In this document: positions 48,130 through 60,895 of the stretch, one piece after another
How positions within the stretch are numbered: the stretch's first letter is position 1
Layout of the letters: the number at the start of each line of letters is the position of its first letter
Assembly: GCA_026182355.1 (NCBI GenBank)
Contig: JAPFBL010000359.1
Location: forward strand, 186,001-250,000
Direction: 5' to 3'
Source of the DNA: Hermatobates lingyangjiaoensis
Lineage: Eukaryota > Arthropoda > Insecta > Hemiptera > Hermatobatidae
DNA: 64,000 nt
Translations under genes and position numbers: made by a program
The notes under the pieces: generated by a model
Told to the model about the DNA's origin: nothing
What the model saw: the letters and a program-made list of their open reading frames with translations, nothing else
Database searches by the model: none

Positions 48130-49340
48130 TATATGTATATATATATATATTATATATTCATAAGTTAGATTTCAGTGCCTATGTTCATCAAGCATATGCT
48201 CACGATAGCATATTTTTATATCAATGATCGCAAGAAGCTAAAAGAATTGAAAGGTATCGCAGGAAAGACTGATTATTACGCCAATTGCATGACTTTTGAG
48301 ACTACTGAACCAAAACACTTAATCTTTTTGTAAACTGAGAACAAAGCACTAGCACTGGTGTTCTTACTTCACTTGTCAAGATCACAATCCTGGTGAACCG
48401 CTTCAGGCAATAACATTAAATATTGTAACATAATGGATGCCCCATTGTTTAAGAAACATTTTGATTAAACCAATTCTAATTCTTCACTGCATTTATATTC
48501 CTCTGACCAATATAATCATGCATTATTCTGTACCAATGAAAATTGATTTACTGCTTCTCAATATTTGATTTTAACAAACTTAATTTATCTTTCCATTTTG
48601 AAACTTGTAAAATTATCAATAGTCATATATTTACCTTATTTACTTATAACGGTTTAATGTTTTTAAATAATTAATTTAATGAAAACTAAAGAACTTCATC
48701 TATTATTCATCATTATTATTTTACATGTCATTATGTTTGACGTTTTCCTTCTGAAACAATATTCTGCAAAATTTCACAAGATCTATTTTTTCATAAGTTT
48801 ATATTTAATAATATCCATATTCACCAGTTATACATTTGTTATATTAATGTTCTCCCATATCAGAATAACCAATAACAATTTAATAAACAACAAAAGTATT
48901 AATCTGCTAAAATTCATGGCATAACATGTTTTAGTGAAATTAAACGTAATATTGTAGATAGCATGCTCGATCTGTACACCGAAGATTTAGAGTTTTAATA
49001 TAGAATGAGATGACAAAATATTGTGCATGCAATTTCTCAGAGTCATTTTTTTTAAGAATCATCCTTTAAGGACAAATTTGGTATTTATTCTGTAGAAAAA
49101 CTCTGTATGATATATTTTAGGTGAGGAAAAAGTTTCTCTGTTTTTTCTCTGCTTTTACTTTGTTATATTTCTTAGTAGTTAACATGTACAGATAAAGGAT
49201 TTAAAGATCCCCAAATGCATGATGTTGATTTATTCTACTAATTATCTATTAACAAGCATAAAATACTGTCAGATTATTCATTTCCAACAATTCTATAAAC
49301 TCATTTCATCTTGTCTTTCAATTCCATTAAATTTTATAAT
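48130..49340. other. No feature recognised
   Basis: An 81-codon frame at 48679 is hydrophobic because of AT-rich codons and resembles nothing I know. Confidence 0.4.
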
Positions 49341-49347
49341 AATTGTT

Positions 49348-49510
49348 ACTTTACTATAAGTAAAGTATAGTAATCGTGAAAAAATTCAACTCGAGATTTT
49401 GACGGAATTGTATGTTTTGAGGTCTCAAAAGTCGTTTTATGAAGGTTTTCCGATGATGTCTGTGTGTGGTGTGGAAGGGTGGGTGAGTATGTTAGCATTA
49501 CTTGTTTATA
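49348..49510 (-). mobile_element. End fragment of the 14380/29700 element
   Basis: Begins ACTTTACTATAAGTAAAGTA and continues GTGAAAAAATTCAACTCGAG, the reverse complement of the right end of the 1.6 kb elements, fading after the TGTGTG tract. Confidence 0.7.
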
Positions 49511-50509
49511 AATGGTTTAAGATACTTTATAAACAAATATATGGAGATTTCAAACTTGAAACCATCATAAGAAATTAAAATGATTTAAAAATATTTTACA
49601 CTTTATTACTCACAATAAAACTGTATATACTATTCAAATCATAATTTCTCACACTGGTTGTAATTCGCTTTATTCAGTAACCAGCTGGAATATAGCGGTT
49701 GATACGCCAACTTGGGCAAATTTTCTTGGCTCTTTACCAACAGGTGAAGATTACTCGTCCAATTTGGTTATTGTGTGATGCATATGACTGTTTTTCAGCA
49801 ATAATGACCATGTTTAAGTACCTTGTCAAGTAGTATTCTCATTGAGGTGTGGTTTATTAGTAGGTAGACGTTCATGTGGATTAGATAGAAAAGGTTTTAT
49901 TACAAGGTGTTAACAGAATGCTTTTTCATTGTCTTGCATTTGTAATTACATGGGCTAAATTTTTAGTATATAGATAAATTTATGTAACTACTACATCAAA
50001 AATTCACATCGATTACTCATTTTGCTATAAAAGCGTTTCACTCTTCAACTTCAGGTCTTGGAAGAAGTGTGAAGCTTCGTTGTTTGGTTGATTTCAGCGA
50101 ATTGTTACAGTTGTGGCCTTTGTCCATCGTGCTGTTGAGTTAATCTTTGAGAGTTTCAACGGCAGTTACTTAAGCTACTCAATGGCTGTTTTCATGAAGT
50201 TTCTGCTGCAATCACAGACCTTTTTCAGGGTGGTTGCATCTTTTTTTAACCATCAGGTTGTTAACTTTTTTCTCTTTCCCCAGTAGTTTTATGCTTTTAT
50301 CACATAAAAAAGATAATATTTTAATACTTCTCAGTTATATCCAACTATGAATGGTCCAATCCCACTCATTTCTCGTTCCTACTAGTATTTTTTTAAATTT
50401 TGGTTAATACTTTCTTACTACTGGCACTGGTGACAATCATCAGTTCGATTCTAATTAATTTTATACTTTTTAGTCAAGAGGCAATTGCTTAACACTTCCC
50501 TTATAGGAA

Positions 50510-50765
50510 CAGGGCAGCCCAGCGGCTTGCGTATTCACTTCTGATCTGATAGATTCCGAGTTCGATTCCCACTCTGGTCTCTTCATTTGAGAGAAGAAAA
50601 ATCTGCCCACTTCGTCTTTGCACAACTTAACACAGAGGATATCGAGCTGTTAATCTCAAGCTTGTACAATGTTAGATACTCGATAAAGATCCTTACTCTA
50701 AATACACTTGAGATAGGCAAAATTTAGGACTCAATCTGGGATCAACCTGCGAATGTGGGCTTCCC
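50510..50765 (+). mobile_element. tRNA-derived SINE
   Basis: B box GAGTTCGATTCCCACTC near 50562, then CAAGCTTGTACAATGTTAG, TACTCTAAATACACTTGAG and AGGCAAAATTTAGGACTC. The head is diverged. Confidence 0.75.
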
Positions 50766-50769
50766 CTTT

Positions 50770-53700
50770 ACTAAAATAGGTGGTAAATAATAAATGAGTT
50801 ACACTTCCCGTAGAACTTTACTAAATGGTGAAAATCTCTAATTATAGGCATTGAAAAACGAACTTTTCAGTTAGACCTGGAGTGTACAAACAAACTCTGC
50901 TTTTCGTTATTATAAATTTATAGTTGTATATTTCACAATTATTTTAGTAGTTTCTTTAAAAGCTTTAGGATGGTCCCATAGTGGTATCAACTAGAGATAA
51001 GTGACAGATAATGTATGAATTTAAAACCAAGATGGATAATGTGTCAGCTAGCAAACCCTGGGGATTGGGTTATATGTATTAGCCATTCCGAATGCCTAAT
51101 GAGGCCTTCGTGTGCTCATGTCATGCACCTTTGCACGCTATACTTTTACTTTTCACGTTAATTAAATACTAAAAAATAATCTCCTCTACACTATTTTTTA
51201 TTTTTTTTTAATATTAATTTTCCCTCATTAGAAGTCAAAAATATAACTAAGTACACTATTTTTTCCAATTTTATAGACCGAAATTAAAAATAATTGAACC
51301 AAACTAACCGTTTTTTATATTCAAAACACATTAAATAATGATTTAAGATTAACTATATAACTTTTTCAATGGTATACATTAAAGGTATTCATGTTTACGT
51401 ATCATAACGAATATTATATTGGAATACAGATTCATTAAGTTAGATAATTTGTCGGTTACACAGAAAATATAATGTATTGATATCATCAAAAATTCAAACA
51501 GGACAAAAAGAATAAAGATTAAATATAAAACAAAAGCAAAAGATATATATGAACATTAAAAAACAGTCATTAATAAATGACAAAATTAATCACCAAAATG
51601 GTATATTATTTAAACCAATCATAAAAATAAAAAATACGACTGGACAGACCTGAAAATGACGATATATATTCTAAAAAATGAAATTGATAAATAATAAGTA
51701 AAATAAATCAAATATTAATAATACGAAATTTGGCTTATATTGGCTCCACCTGTTTGATAGGTAACATACTTAAACCCAGGATTCTTGACTATGATTGAAG
51801 ATGCACTATGAGAAAAACAACGATTGACGAGGTAAGAAGAATTCACAAGACGCCATATAATAATATGAAGAAATAATAATATTAACTCGATGCCAAGATT
51901 AGATTTTTTTCATTACAATTTTGAAGATAATTCAAGATACTTTTCAATTAAATCTCATTTTTCGGAAGTATAATGAATATTGTTGATCTAAAAATGTGCT
52001 CCTCAGACCCTTGTTGTTCATGTATATTACCATTAAAGTGTGGAATGACTAAAAAAATTGAAGGGGAAAGTTTTGTCTTGACATTCTTGTATAGTGAAAC
52101 TCCTTTCCAATTCAATAAATCATTGGACTTTCTTAGAATGCATACCTTAAGACAGAATTTACCCAATGAAAAAGCCTGAGTCGATTTCATTAACTTTTGA
52201 TACCATGATCAAACTCAACATTATACAACACTATTGTAACAGTCTGTTAATTAAACAATATAACCAGTTATGAGGATTTTATTATTTTCTTAGGACATGA
52301 AGGTAATGTTACTTGAGGCCTTAGCTAAACTTATACAAAAACCAAATTTGTCCCCCTTTTTCACCGACTCCATAAATAATTCACAAGAGTTGTTCTAATC
52401 TGAGAGATATATTGCATAACCAAGTCACTCAAAGCTTTCAGCAGCCTTGAAACTGACTAATATTGTACATATATTTATTAATACTCACACATAAATATAA
52501 TCTTGTGGTAGTACTTGATGATTACAGTTTATATTTAAAATAACAAATACAAATAATTTCCAGTTTTATCACTTCATGGCATTTCATTATTTTTTTCAAA
52601 AAATCTTCCATATATTTATTATAATATGATCTTAAAAAATAAAAACCAAAAAAGAAATAGAAATAGAAAGAAAAGAAGTTATTAATTCAAGTTTATCATT
52701 AATAAATATTTTCTTAAATTCATAAAATAAACTGGTTTGTTTTGAATTCTTGTTCTTGAAAACTTACTAAAAATTAATTCACTAAGTTGAGATTTTTTTT
52801 TAATTTCAGCTTTTCTCTGTCCATTCAATAACCTGCAAACAATTTCTATTAATAATCACATTTTCTGTTTCAGTTTTAGAGTTTGGTTTGAAATGTTACG
52901 TAACTATTCTCCAGTTGTTATTCGATATGCATTACACCATTTCATGAGTTTCAAATGGAAAATTGGTATAAGGATAGAACCGAAAACGATAAATTATATA
53001 TTAACACTCCTACAGTAATTGCATTTGTTATTATTATTCGAAGAAAGTGTTTACCACACACTCCTATAGTTACGGGATTATTAATCCCAGAATAATTGGG
53101 CTGTTCCTTCCTGAACATGTAATTTTCAAGGATTTGATTGACTTTGCTCAAGACAGGTTTTATAGATTTTTAAGTGTGTAAGGGAAGTTTCACCATATTG
53201 ATTCGACTTACTTCAATCATTCAGTGTCATTATCCTTCAAAGATCAGAACGATCAGTGGTCAGATTTAATAATTCAGAGCCCTAGTCATCATGATGTAAT
53301 TAGGTTACTAATTATAAGTTCAGTCCTTCACAGATACCAAAATGAAAGGATGAGGGGTGACCTAGAATAAATTATTAAATCATGTCGATCTATTCCCGGT
53401 TTATTCTTAAAGTTCCCATAACAAAGTCAAAATATTTTCCTTCTCCTTAATTTTTTTAGCCAATGCTCGTCCAGGCTGTTGGTCCATTTGACGTTGATCA
53501 TTCCAATACCCATTAGTGATATCTTAAAGCAACCTCCTACGTTTCACCTAGTAAATGATTTATTGACAGAAGAAGATGACGGTGGACTGCATGTGGTCGT
53601 GGCTTTCGCTTCGTGAAGATTGGTTATAGCGGATTATTGTGTCCTGTGGTAACTAGACATTTTATTCTTTTATTTGTATATACATTTCACCTGAAGAAGT

Positions 53701-54320
53701 ATGTTTTCAAAACGAGCAGTTTTATAAAAAAAAATTTAAAGACTAATATGTTTTCTAATGTTAGAAAATACCCCATAGTCATTGATTGATTTCCATTTCA
53801 ACAATTGAACTAAATTTTAAACAAATAAACTAAATCTTCAGCAGCTTTGGGTAAATTGTTAAATTGTGTATACTTCAAGATTATTCAAGTGGCCTTCTTC
53901 TAGAGAGCATTCTTCGGTATTCATTTCATTATTGCTAACTTGTTAGTGTTTGCTATTGAAGTAACCAAGGTAGCAAGGGTAAATTGTTGCCTTTTATAAG
54001 TGTTGTGGCTCTGTTTTCGTTTCCATATATCACTTGTTGAGTTGTTTTCCCTTCCATGAAGAAATATCTCTATTTTGTTTCTGTTAATACTATTCTTCTT
54101 AGGTACCAAGGTTTTCTACCGTAATGAGATTCTGATAGATTTTATAGGTTTTCAGTTGCAACCTTAAACCATAATAAGGGCGCCTTAAGATACAACTTGT
54201 GTGAGTGGGTAGACCACTTCTTGTTATACTCTGTTATTATAAGAGCACCCAGAACTGTTTAGTTACCAGTCCACTTTTGCATTAGTAGTCCACGAAAATA
54301 ATGATTCACTTTCATTGGTT
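50770..54320. other. No feature recognised
   Basis: 3.5 kb of AT-rich DNA with several 60-80 codon open frames in overlapping frames and no family resemblance. A possible repeat end (CACCTGAAGAAGTATG then TTTTCAAAACGAGC) lies at 53691-53725. Confidence 0.4.
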
Positions 54321-54964
54321 TTACTTTATAATAAGTAAATTATAGTTATAATGGAAAAATTTTGTTATTGATAATTTGTCTGTTTTCCGATCCACTTGGT
54401 CTATTTGTGAAGTTTCTTTGCTGAAATTTGGATGTGATTTTTGTTTGTGTGAATGCGTGACGGTGCGAGTGTATCCCAATCATGTTGGTAAACGCATACC
54501 AGGTCATGAAATGATGGATCATTTTAATATTAGAATCAAAAAAATCTGTTACATTGTAGATTAGATATATAGTTTGGGGTAATATGTCAAAGTAAAGTTT
54601 GCTTCATTACTCATTATTTGTTTTTCGACTTCACTTTTTCACCTAAACATATAAATCTGGAAAGTTGTAAATTTGTAATTGTTACAGTATTTATATTAGC
54701 ATTAACTGAAATTTTTTAAACTTCTTAACAAAAATAAAAGGTCATTTCTAAATAAAGATGTACAAATGCTGAGTACATCATTATTTCATTTGAAATCAGA
54801 ATGCTTGTGAACACGTTACTGGGCACATCATTTGACAAAAAAATAATAGAATTAAACATGGAAATAGATCTTTGTAAGGAAATTACTTTTTCAGTAATTA
54901 TTGATAAAAATAAAAAAAAAGGAGATATAGTATTATTGTGAATTGGGTAAATATGTGTTTGCCT

Positions 54965-55695
54965 CTAAATTTCAAATACAAGCTCAGAGGCTTCCTGCTT
55001 GTCAAGTAGACTGTCTTCATGGACCAGGTTTCAATTTTCACTCAAGCCTTCGAGTTTTTTACATGAGTCATAAAGACATTGCGGTATGTCGCTTCTGAAA
55101 GAGTTCGTTAAGCCATAGTTCCCGAGTCAGTATACTCGTTAAAATTAAAAATCCCTACTTTAAATCAGTGTTTCCCAAACTTTTTCGAGCGACCCGCCTC
55201 CTTGGGTCCGTAAACCTATACTCAACATTCCTCAATAATCAGAATCTTAGACTAAATAACGAAATGAGTAACATTTTAATAATAAAATTAATATAATGAC
55301 CAATCGAATATTTATTTATAATCCCAATATATGTATTGTTTCATAGTATATTTATGCAAAAGAATTAATACACAATAAAAGAAACTTGGATGAGAATATA
55401 CTTTTAACATAAAAATGAATTATCAAAACAAATAATTTCAAGAAACCTTTTCCTAGAAGTTTACATGTGGTGTTTTCACATAAATTTAGAAATTATATTA
55501 CATGAATATTTTAATTTACGGAAATAGAATTCCCAACTCCTTTTTGCATTAGCGCCCCCCAGGGGGTCGGTACCGCCCACTTTGGGAAACACTGCTTTAA
55601 ATAAACTTGAGTTAGGCAAAATTTAAGACTTCCAATATAAAATCATTAGAGAGTTGTTATATTCCCTTGAGAATCAGCGTCAGCGATGAAGCCTC
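54965..55695 (+). mobile_element. SINE split by a hAT insertion
   Basis: SINE body at about 54965-55165 (degenerate B box CCAGGTTTCAATTTTCACTC, then the body) resumes at 55603 with AAACTTGAGTTAGGCAAAAT and CCAATATAAAATCATTAGAG. The break is the 429 bp hAT MITE. Confidence 0.75.
55166..55594 (+). mobile_element. hAT-type MITE, 429 bp, 8-bp target duplication
   Basis: Terminal inverted repeats CAGTGTTTCCCAAACTTT and GTGGGCGG...TTTGGGAAACACTG, subterminal GCGCCCCCCAGGGGGTCGG. Flanked by CTTTAAAT at 55158-55165 and 55595-55602. A third hAT family, distinct from those at 12547 and 25831. Confidence 0.92.
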
Positions 55696-56479
55696 CTTGC
55701 AGAGGCTCAATCCCATCAAAAAAAAAAAATAAAATTAAAAACTGAAAACTAGTACGCTATGAAACAATCATAAAAAGTTTTGTTCCTAGTAAGAGGCTTA
55801 TATAACCCTTATAACATAAAACTCTACTCTTAATTAGAGAAGCCAGCTATATTTGTCGGATTTGTTCATATTTCTCCATATTATAATATGTTTCCGTATA
55901 GAATAAATATATTAAAAATAAAGCTGTAACCATACTTTCATAACGAAAAGTATACTGTATATCAAAAAAGTATTGTTATATATTATATACTTTATAAGTG
56001 GGGAAATAATTCTTCCGCTATGAAATATACCTGATTGTTTAGTTTAGCATCCAGCATTAGCATTTCACTTAAGTCTCTATTGTAGTAATAAAATTTAAAT
56101 TTTATCCTTATATTATTTGAATATTTGAATCCTTGATATGTAATTATGTTGTTGTAGGCTATTTTTTTATCTTTTTTAAATAAATACTAGATGGAAGGAA
56201 CATATCAGGGTAATAGAACAGTAAACTAACGAGAGGAATAAATCAGGGAGCAAAACAATTGATAAGGAAGATGAATACTTTAAAATCAAGTATCAAATAT
56301 TTATAAAGTTACTTAATAAAAAAGACAGCTTGATAATTATCAAATTCAATGACCTTTGTTTGCTAAAGATGCAGTGAAACAAAATTCACAAATTTTTAAA
56401 AATGAAAATGATAAAATATAATTAAACAATAGGAAGTACTCAGACAAGTTTTATATTACAAAAAGCACTATGTGCTAAT

Positions 56480-57070
56480 ATCACCATGAGTATCTATCTT
56501 CCAACTGCAGATGTTATCAGGTACTTGGGGATCTTCATTGACAAACGACTAATCTGGAATCTTCATACTCGCCTGAAACGAGCGTTATTACTGTACTAAC
56601 TTCTCGAAAAGTACTCAAAATTTATGCTCCATAACCAAAGTGCTGTTCCACAGAACCTTACTGACACCGATCTGGATTTATGGGTTTCAACTATGAGGGT
56701 TGTGCAAAACTTTCAAATATTCATAAAATAAGGTCATTACAATACAAACTCCTCCAAACTATCACTAATGCTCCTTATTATGTCACAAATTACACTCTTC
56801 ATAGAGACCTAAGAATTCCATAGCCTTTAATCTTCATTTGTAAAATAATATTGTAAAATAATTTGTAAAATAATTAATCCATTTGTAAAAAGTTTTGCTT
56901 TTTCTCACCTTCCCAGAACCCCTCCAAGACAACTCAAAAGAAGATTTCCGAGGGTTCTATTGCTGCGATAATCTACTACTTTCAAAAAAACAAAGTGAAA
57001 AGTTGAACCAGTGGGTCTGGTTCATTCTTTACCCATGTGTATCAAAGCTCTATGTGTTACTCTAACTACA
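56480..57070 (+). pseudogene. Degenerate Jockey-like LINE reverse-transcriptase C-terminus
   Basis: Broken frames give VIRYLGIFIDKRLIWNLHT, LLTPIWIYGFQ, IRSLQYKLLQTITNAPYYVT and LHRDLRIP, in the order found in Jockey-clade LINEs. Several stops and frameshifts. The 3' untranslated remnant runs to about 57070. Confidence 0.8.
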
Positions 57071-58084
57071 TAAACTTGTTACGCAAAATATGCGTAGTTG
57101 TATAAAAATGTTAAAAAGTAAAAGAAAATATTTGGAAACAGGTAAATCATTAAATGAAATATAAATTTTTAAAAATGTATATTCATGAACAGCAGAAACA
57201 CAAAAACTTTAATTGAATAGAAGTACATATTTGGTTCATTCACGTAATTTTCAGAGTTTCAAGAACTATGAAAGTTATTTGAATGAAAATTGTAGATACA
57301 AATTGTAGTTAAACAGTGTTACTAGAAGAAGATAATGAAGATCAGTTCAAAGTGTTTTGGGAGTAATATTGCGAAAGGTTTAAGTTTGGTATTGTTTAGG
57401 TATTATGCGTTTATATGATTTCTGTTTATAATCTGAAGACAGTCACATTAATGGCTTAAATATATAGTTTTTTTTTAATGAAGCTATTGATGAACTAAAG
57501 TCTTTATTACCTTTATTATTAGAAATGGAGTTTTTCAAATTAAACAGCGTGGCCATTAAAAAGTTAATAGGTACATTATCGTTCTTTATGCCAAACGGAT
57601 ATTAAATGGAGCCTGCTCTTCTAGTGGTTCTCAAAATTTGAATTTTATAATAAATATTGACAAGAAATGAATAATTCAAAATACAAATGATTCGCATTTG
57701 GATATTGTTCAGAGAAACCTGTTCAACAAAAGATGTAGAGAATAAAATTACAATCAACTGAGTGTTTTTAGATTTTTGATAAATTCATCCATTTTTAATA
57801 GAATTTTATGGAAATATTCTGCTATAGATTTTATTTTATATATATTTTTATATATATAACGTTATTGGTAATTAACTCTATTTCGTTAATTAGTATCCCA
57901 AACAAAGAGAGCATGCACAGTCAAGAAAAATGAGTAAAAATAGTGCAAAAATGTGAATTTTCATCAAAAAAAAATTGTATTTATTATGATATTGTGCAAT
58001 GAATTTGTACAATACATAAACAAAACATATGTTTAGTATGCTAGTTTATAAAGTTTTTGAATACCGTTTTGTCAAAAAAAAAAA

Positions 58085-58290
58085 TTATTTTATCAAGGAA
58101 AGCAGTAGAGCTCAAGCAAGTGACAAGTATTTTACTGGCATTAACTTATGCCTTTGGGAACAAGTGTTGTTTGTTCCCACCACTTCTAGCAAGAGCAACA
58201 TCATTGCAGCAAGAGATCATCCCAGACGTGCTTGAACCTATTAAGGTCCTGTTGGCTGTTGTTATTCGGTGTTCAAAGTCATCAATATAA
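58085..58290. other. Unrecognised GC-richer segment, open in several frames
   Basis: Noticeably richer in GC than its flanks, with two overlapping plus-strand frames of 60-75 codons and a mostly open minus frame. I do not recognise the product. It lies just before a mariner-like transposase remnant and may be part of the same dead element. Confidence 0.3.
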
Positions 58291-58344
58291 ATAAAGTCTT
58301 TTGCCTGTCTTCACAAGAAAAACTGAAATATTGTAAAGTCTAAT

Positions 58345-58560
58345 CAACTCATTTGACCTCCAGACCTCACAGAGTGTGATTATTTTCTGTAAAGTCTTGT
58401 AATACGCTGCGTTTATGTTTCACCGCTATCGGCTAATGCCGAATAACAACAGCGATTAACCCAGTAGACTGTGATATGTTGAAACAAATCCTAGGTGAAT
58501 TCCCAAGCCGCACAGATGTTGCCTATGATGCAGATAGTGAGAAATATTGAACATATATAA
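58345..58560 (+). pseudogene. Tc1/mariner-superfamily transposase remnant, C-terminus
   Basis: Broken frames give PPDLTECDYFL, RCVYVSPLSAN, TDVAY.ADS and NIEHI, matching the order PDLTPCDFFLWG, VYVPPLP, and GAHIEHL of a mariner-related DDE transposase. SPDLTP.D carries the last catalytic Asp in that family. Stops and frameshifts show that it is dead. Confidence 0.6.
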
Positions 58561-59175
58561 TTCAAGAAACACAACCTAATTTTCAGTATTTGACACTTGG
58601 TTTGAGTTTTATATTGATTTATCATCATAATATTTTGTAATAAATCAGAGCACTTTTTGAACAACGTAGTATTATGATAGTTGAGGTTTTATATGTTCTA
58701 AAAATTGTAACAGTTTGGTAAATAAGGAATAATTAAACAGACTTTGCAATATTATATTGGATATACTAATTTCATACACAGAATGTATTAAAAAATTAAA
58801 TGTGTCTTATTATTTAGAAAAAATAGACAGATCTTTAAATATCACTTTGTGCTCTTATATCCGGATCAGTCATACAAATGTATAGGATTTTCTCAAATAA
58901 TGGCAGCACGATTATAGAGAAAACTACCTATATTATTATCATCACTACCGCAAGCATGGAAAATTTATTAAACGTTTTGTTTAAAATAATGTTTAGTAGT
59001 AGTAAAGAAAGTTTCAGATTAACGAGATTAATACGAAGTAGAAATTTCTCTACGCGAGATACAATTTGCAAAAGTGTAATAGAAGAGAACATTAATAATA
59101 GTTTTACCTCATAGAATATTATCCAAGAAAACAAATGATCACCTTGTTCTTAATCTTCCTGCTTTTAAACATAGA

Positions 59176-59271
59176 GCACTTCACTGGTACACTGATGGCT
59201 CAAAAATTATTAGCATAATCAGTAAAAATAAGTTCACTCTCAGTTGGGTGCTTGTCTTAAGAGATACATGA
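59176..59271 (+). pseudogene. LINE RNase H domain fragment
   Basis: The frame ALHWYTDGSK... to a stop at 59269-59271 contains WYTDGSK, the strand with the first catalytic Asp of RNase H in retrotransposons. Too short for finer placement. Confidence 0.45.
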
Positions 59272-60150
59272 GAATAAAGAAGCGAACTGGTAAGAAAAGA
59301 TTGTAACTAAACAAACTTCTGCAGTCTAAAACTCATTTGCACCATATTTTTTCGAAAGGATACAATTTGAGGAAAGGTTGAAAAGAAATGCAAATAAAAT
59401 GTAGCTATAAAAAGAGGTCTGTTTTTGTTTAAAAAGCTTATTCCAACTGAAAAAAATTATCAATATTAGTAAATCTTATAGTAAGGATTTAAAAATATAT
59501 GTAAAACATATAGAACAGAGTTTTATATTTTTTAAAAACAATTATAACATAATAGTGATGTTAGTCTATTCACTCTTTTTTTACAGAAAATTTACAATTT
59601 TCTGTAAATGTTAAAGAACATATAAAATGTTCTTTTATCTACCACTAAAGCAAGCTTTAATTAACATTGGACGAATAATCCAGTCTCAGTATAGAAGGGG
59701 ATTTGGAACGTTTCGTCATATCTTATATCAGAGCAAGGCAATTGCTTTTAAGAGAATAAAAAACTTCACACATCATAGCTAAAACGTGAAACATACTTCT
59801 CTGAGGAGAATTATAAAGTTTATTAAATAACTTATAATCGAAAGTTGATTTTGAAAACGAGATTATAGAGTAAAATAGGAAAGACACAGCAGGGTTGTGC
59901 ACGAGTTCGTTGAGTCTCACTGTCTCAATTTAATAATAAGAATAACATGCCAGATTGATCTAAATTAATGATTTCAATTTTGTTTCTATAATTCTAATGG
60001 ACATAAACGCATTAAAACAAACGAAATCATTAATCTGATCCAATATGATTTTGATGTTACTTACCATACTGTTTGATAATACGTCTAAACCACAGCCACA
60101 TTAAAATAAAAACCAAACTCAATTAGTTGTCAGCGAGTTTATTATATTTT
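59272..60150. other. No feature recognised
   Basis: Nothing supported. 60155-60190 carries a degenerate end of the 936 element family (GTTGAGTGTAGTCCACGC). Confidence 0.4.
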
Positions 60151-60784
60151 CTTTTAGTAATGTTGAGTGTAGTCCACGCAAATTTTTTTCTTTGTTTTTC
60201 ATTTGACACAAATTTTTCATGTGTTAATCAAATTAACATAATATGGTAGACGTATGATTTGAATATTGAATTTTGTTAGTAATTGAGATGATTACAAATT
60301 ATTAAATCGAAAAATTAAATTTTTTTTATAAATATCATTTAAAAAAGCCTGCGGTTTTAATCTTTTATAATTTCATTCTAATAGTCATCGTTGACTAGTT
60401 TTGAAAGCTAGTCAAACTAAAACCCCCAAGGCAGAGCAAGGCAGTTTAAATCTATAACCACATTTAATGACACACTAAACCCAAACTGCCCACTTAAATA
60501 CTTATCGCTCTTTAGAAGTGATGATTTAACAGTTCTACTAGATTTAAATAGTGAATTACAACCGTTTTTTAATTATGAAATAACTGCGATTAAAACGGAC
60601 GAATGAATGCCTGATGACATTCTGAAAGTGAATAGACTGGGAATCAATTCTGACGAAACTAGACACTCTGACCAGATAGCAATATTTAAGACACGCATCT
60701 GTAATCAATAACCACATATATGTTTAAAAAAATGCTATATCTAGTTAGTTTAAAATCTAAAAACATCATTTCATATAATGTAAT

Positions 60785-60883
60785 CAATGATCAAACCACA
60801 ATAAGATCTTAGTCTTGTTTTCCCATTTCTTATTGTGGTGTGATCATTTATTGTTATTTCACGTGTTTATGTGGAAGCTTTTT
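60785..60883. mobile_element. Short GACGAAGACCGC-family insertion with 12-bp target duplication
   Basis: CAATGATCAAACCACAATAA at one side and TTATTGTGGTGTGATCATT in the middle, then TTATTTCACGTGTTTATGTG. ATATAATGTAAT occurs at 60773-60784 and 60884-60895, framing the insert exactly. The hinge part of the family (with the GACGAAGACC box) is deleted. Confidence 0.85.
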
Positions 60884-60895
60884 ATATAATGTAAT

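Noticed and set aside
48679..48924. Hydrophobic 81-codon frame as a membrane gene
   Set aside because: A single short AT-rich frame with no neighbours or splice signals to support it.
57840..57960. Promoter for PKG upstream of the first seen exon
   Set aside because: TATA-like words are everywhere in this AT-rich DNA and no first exon was found to anchor one.
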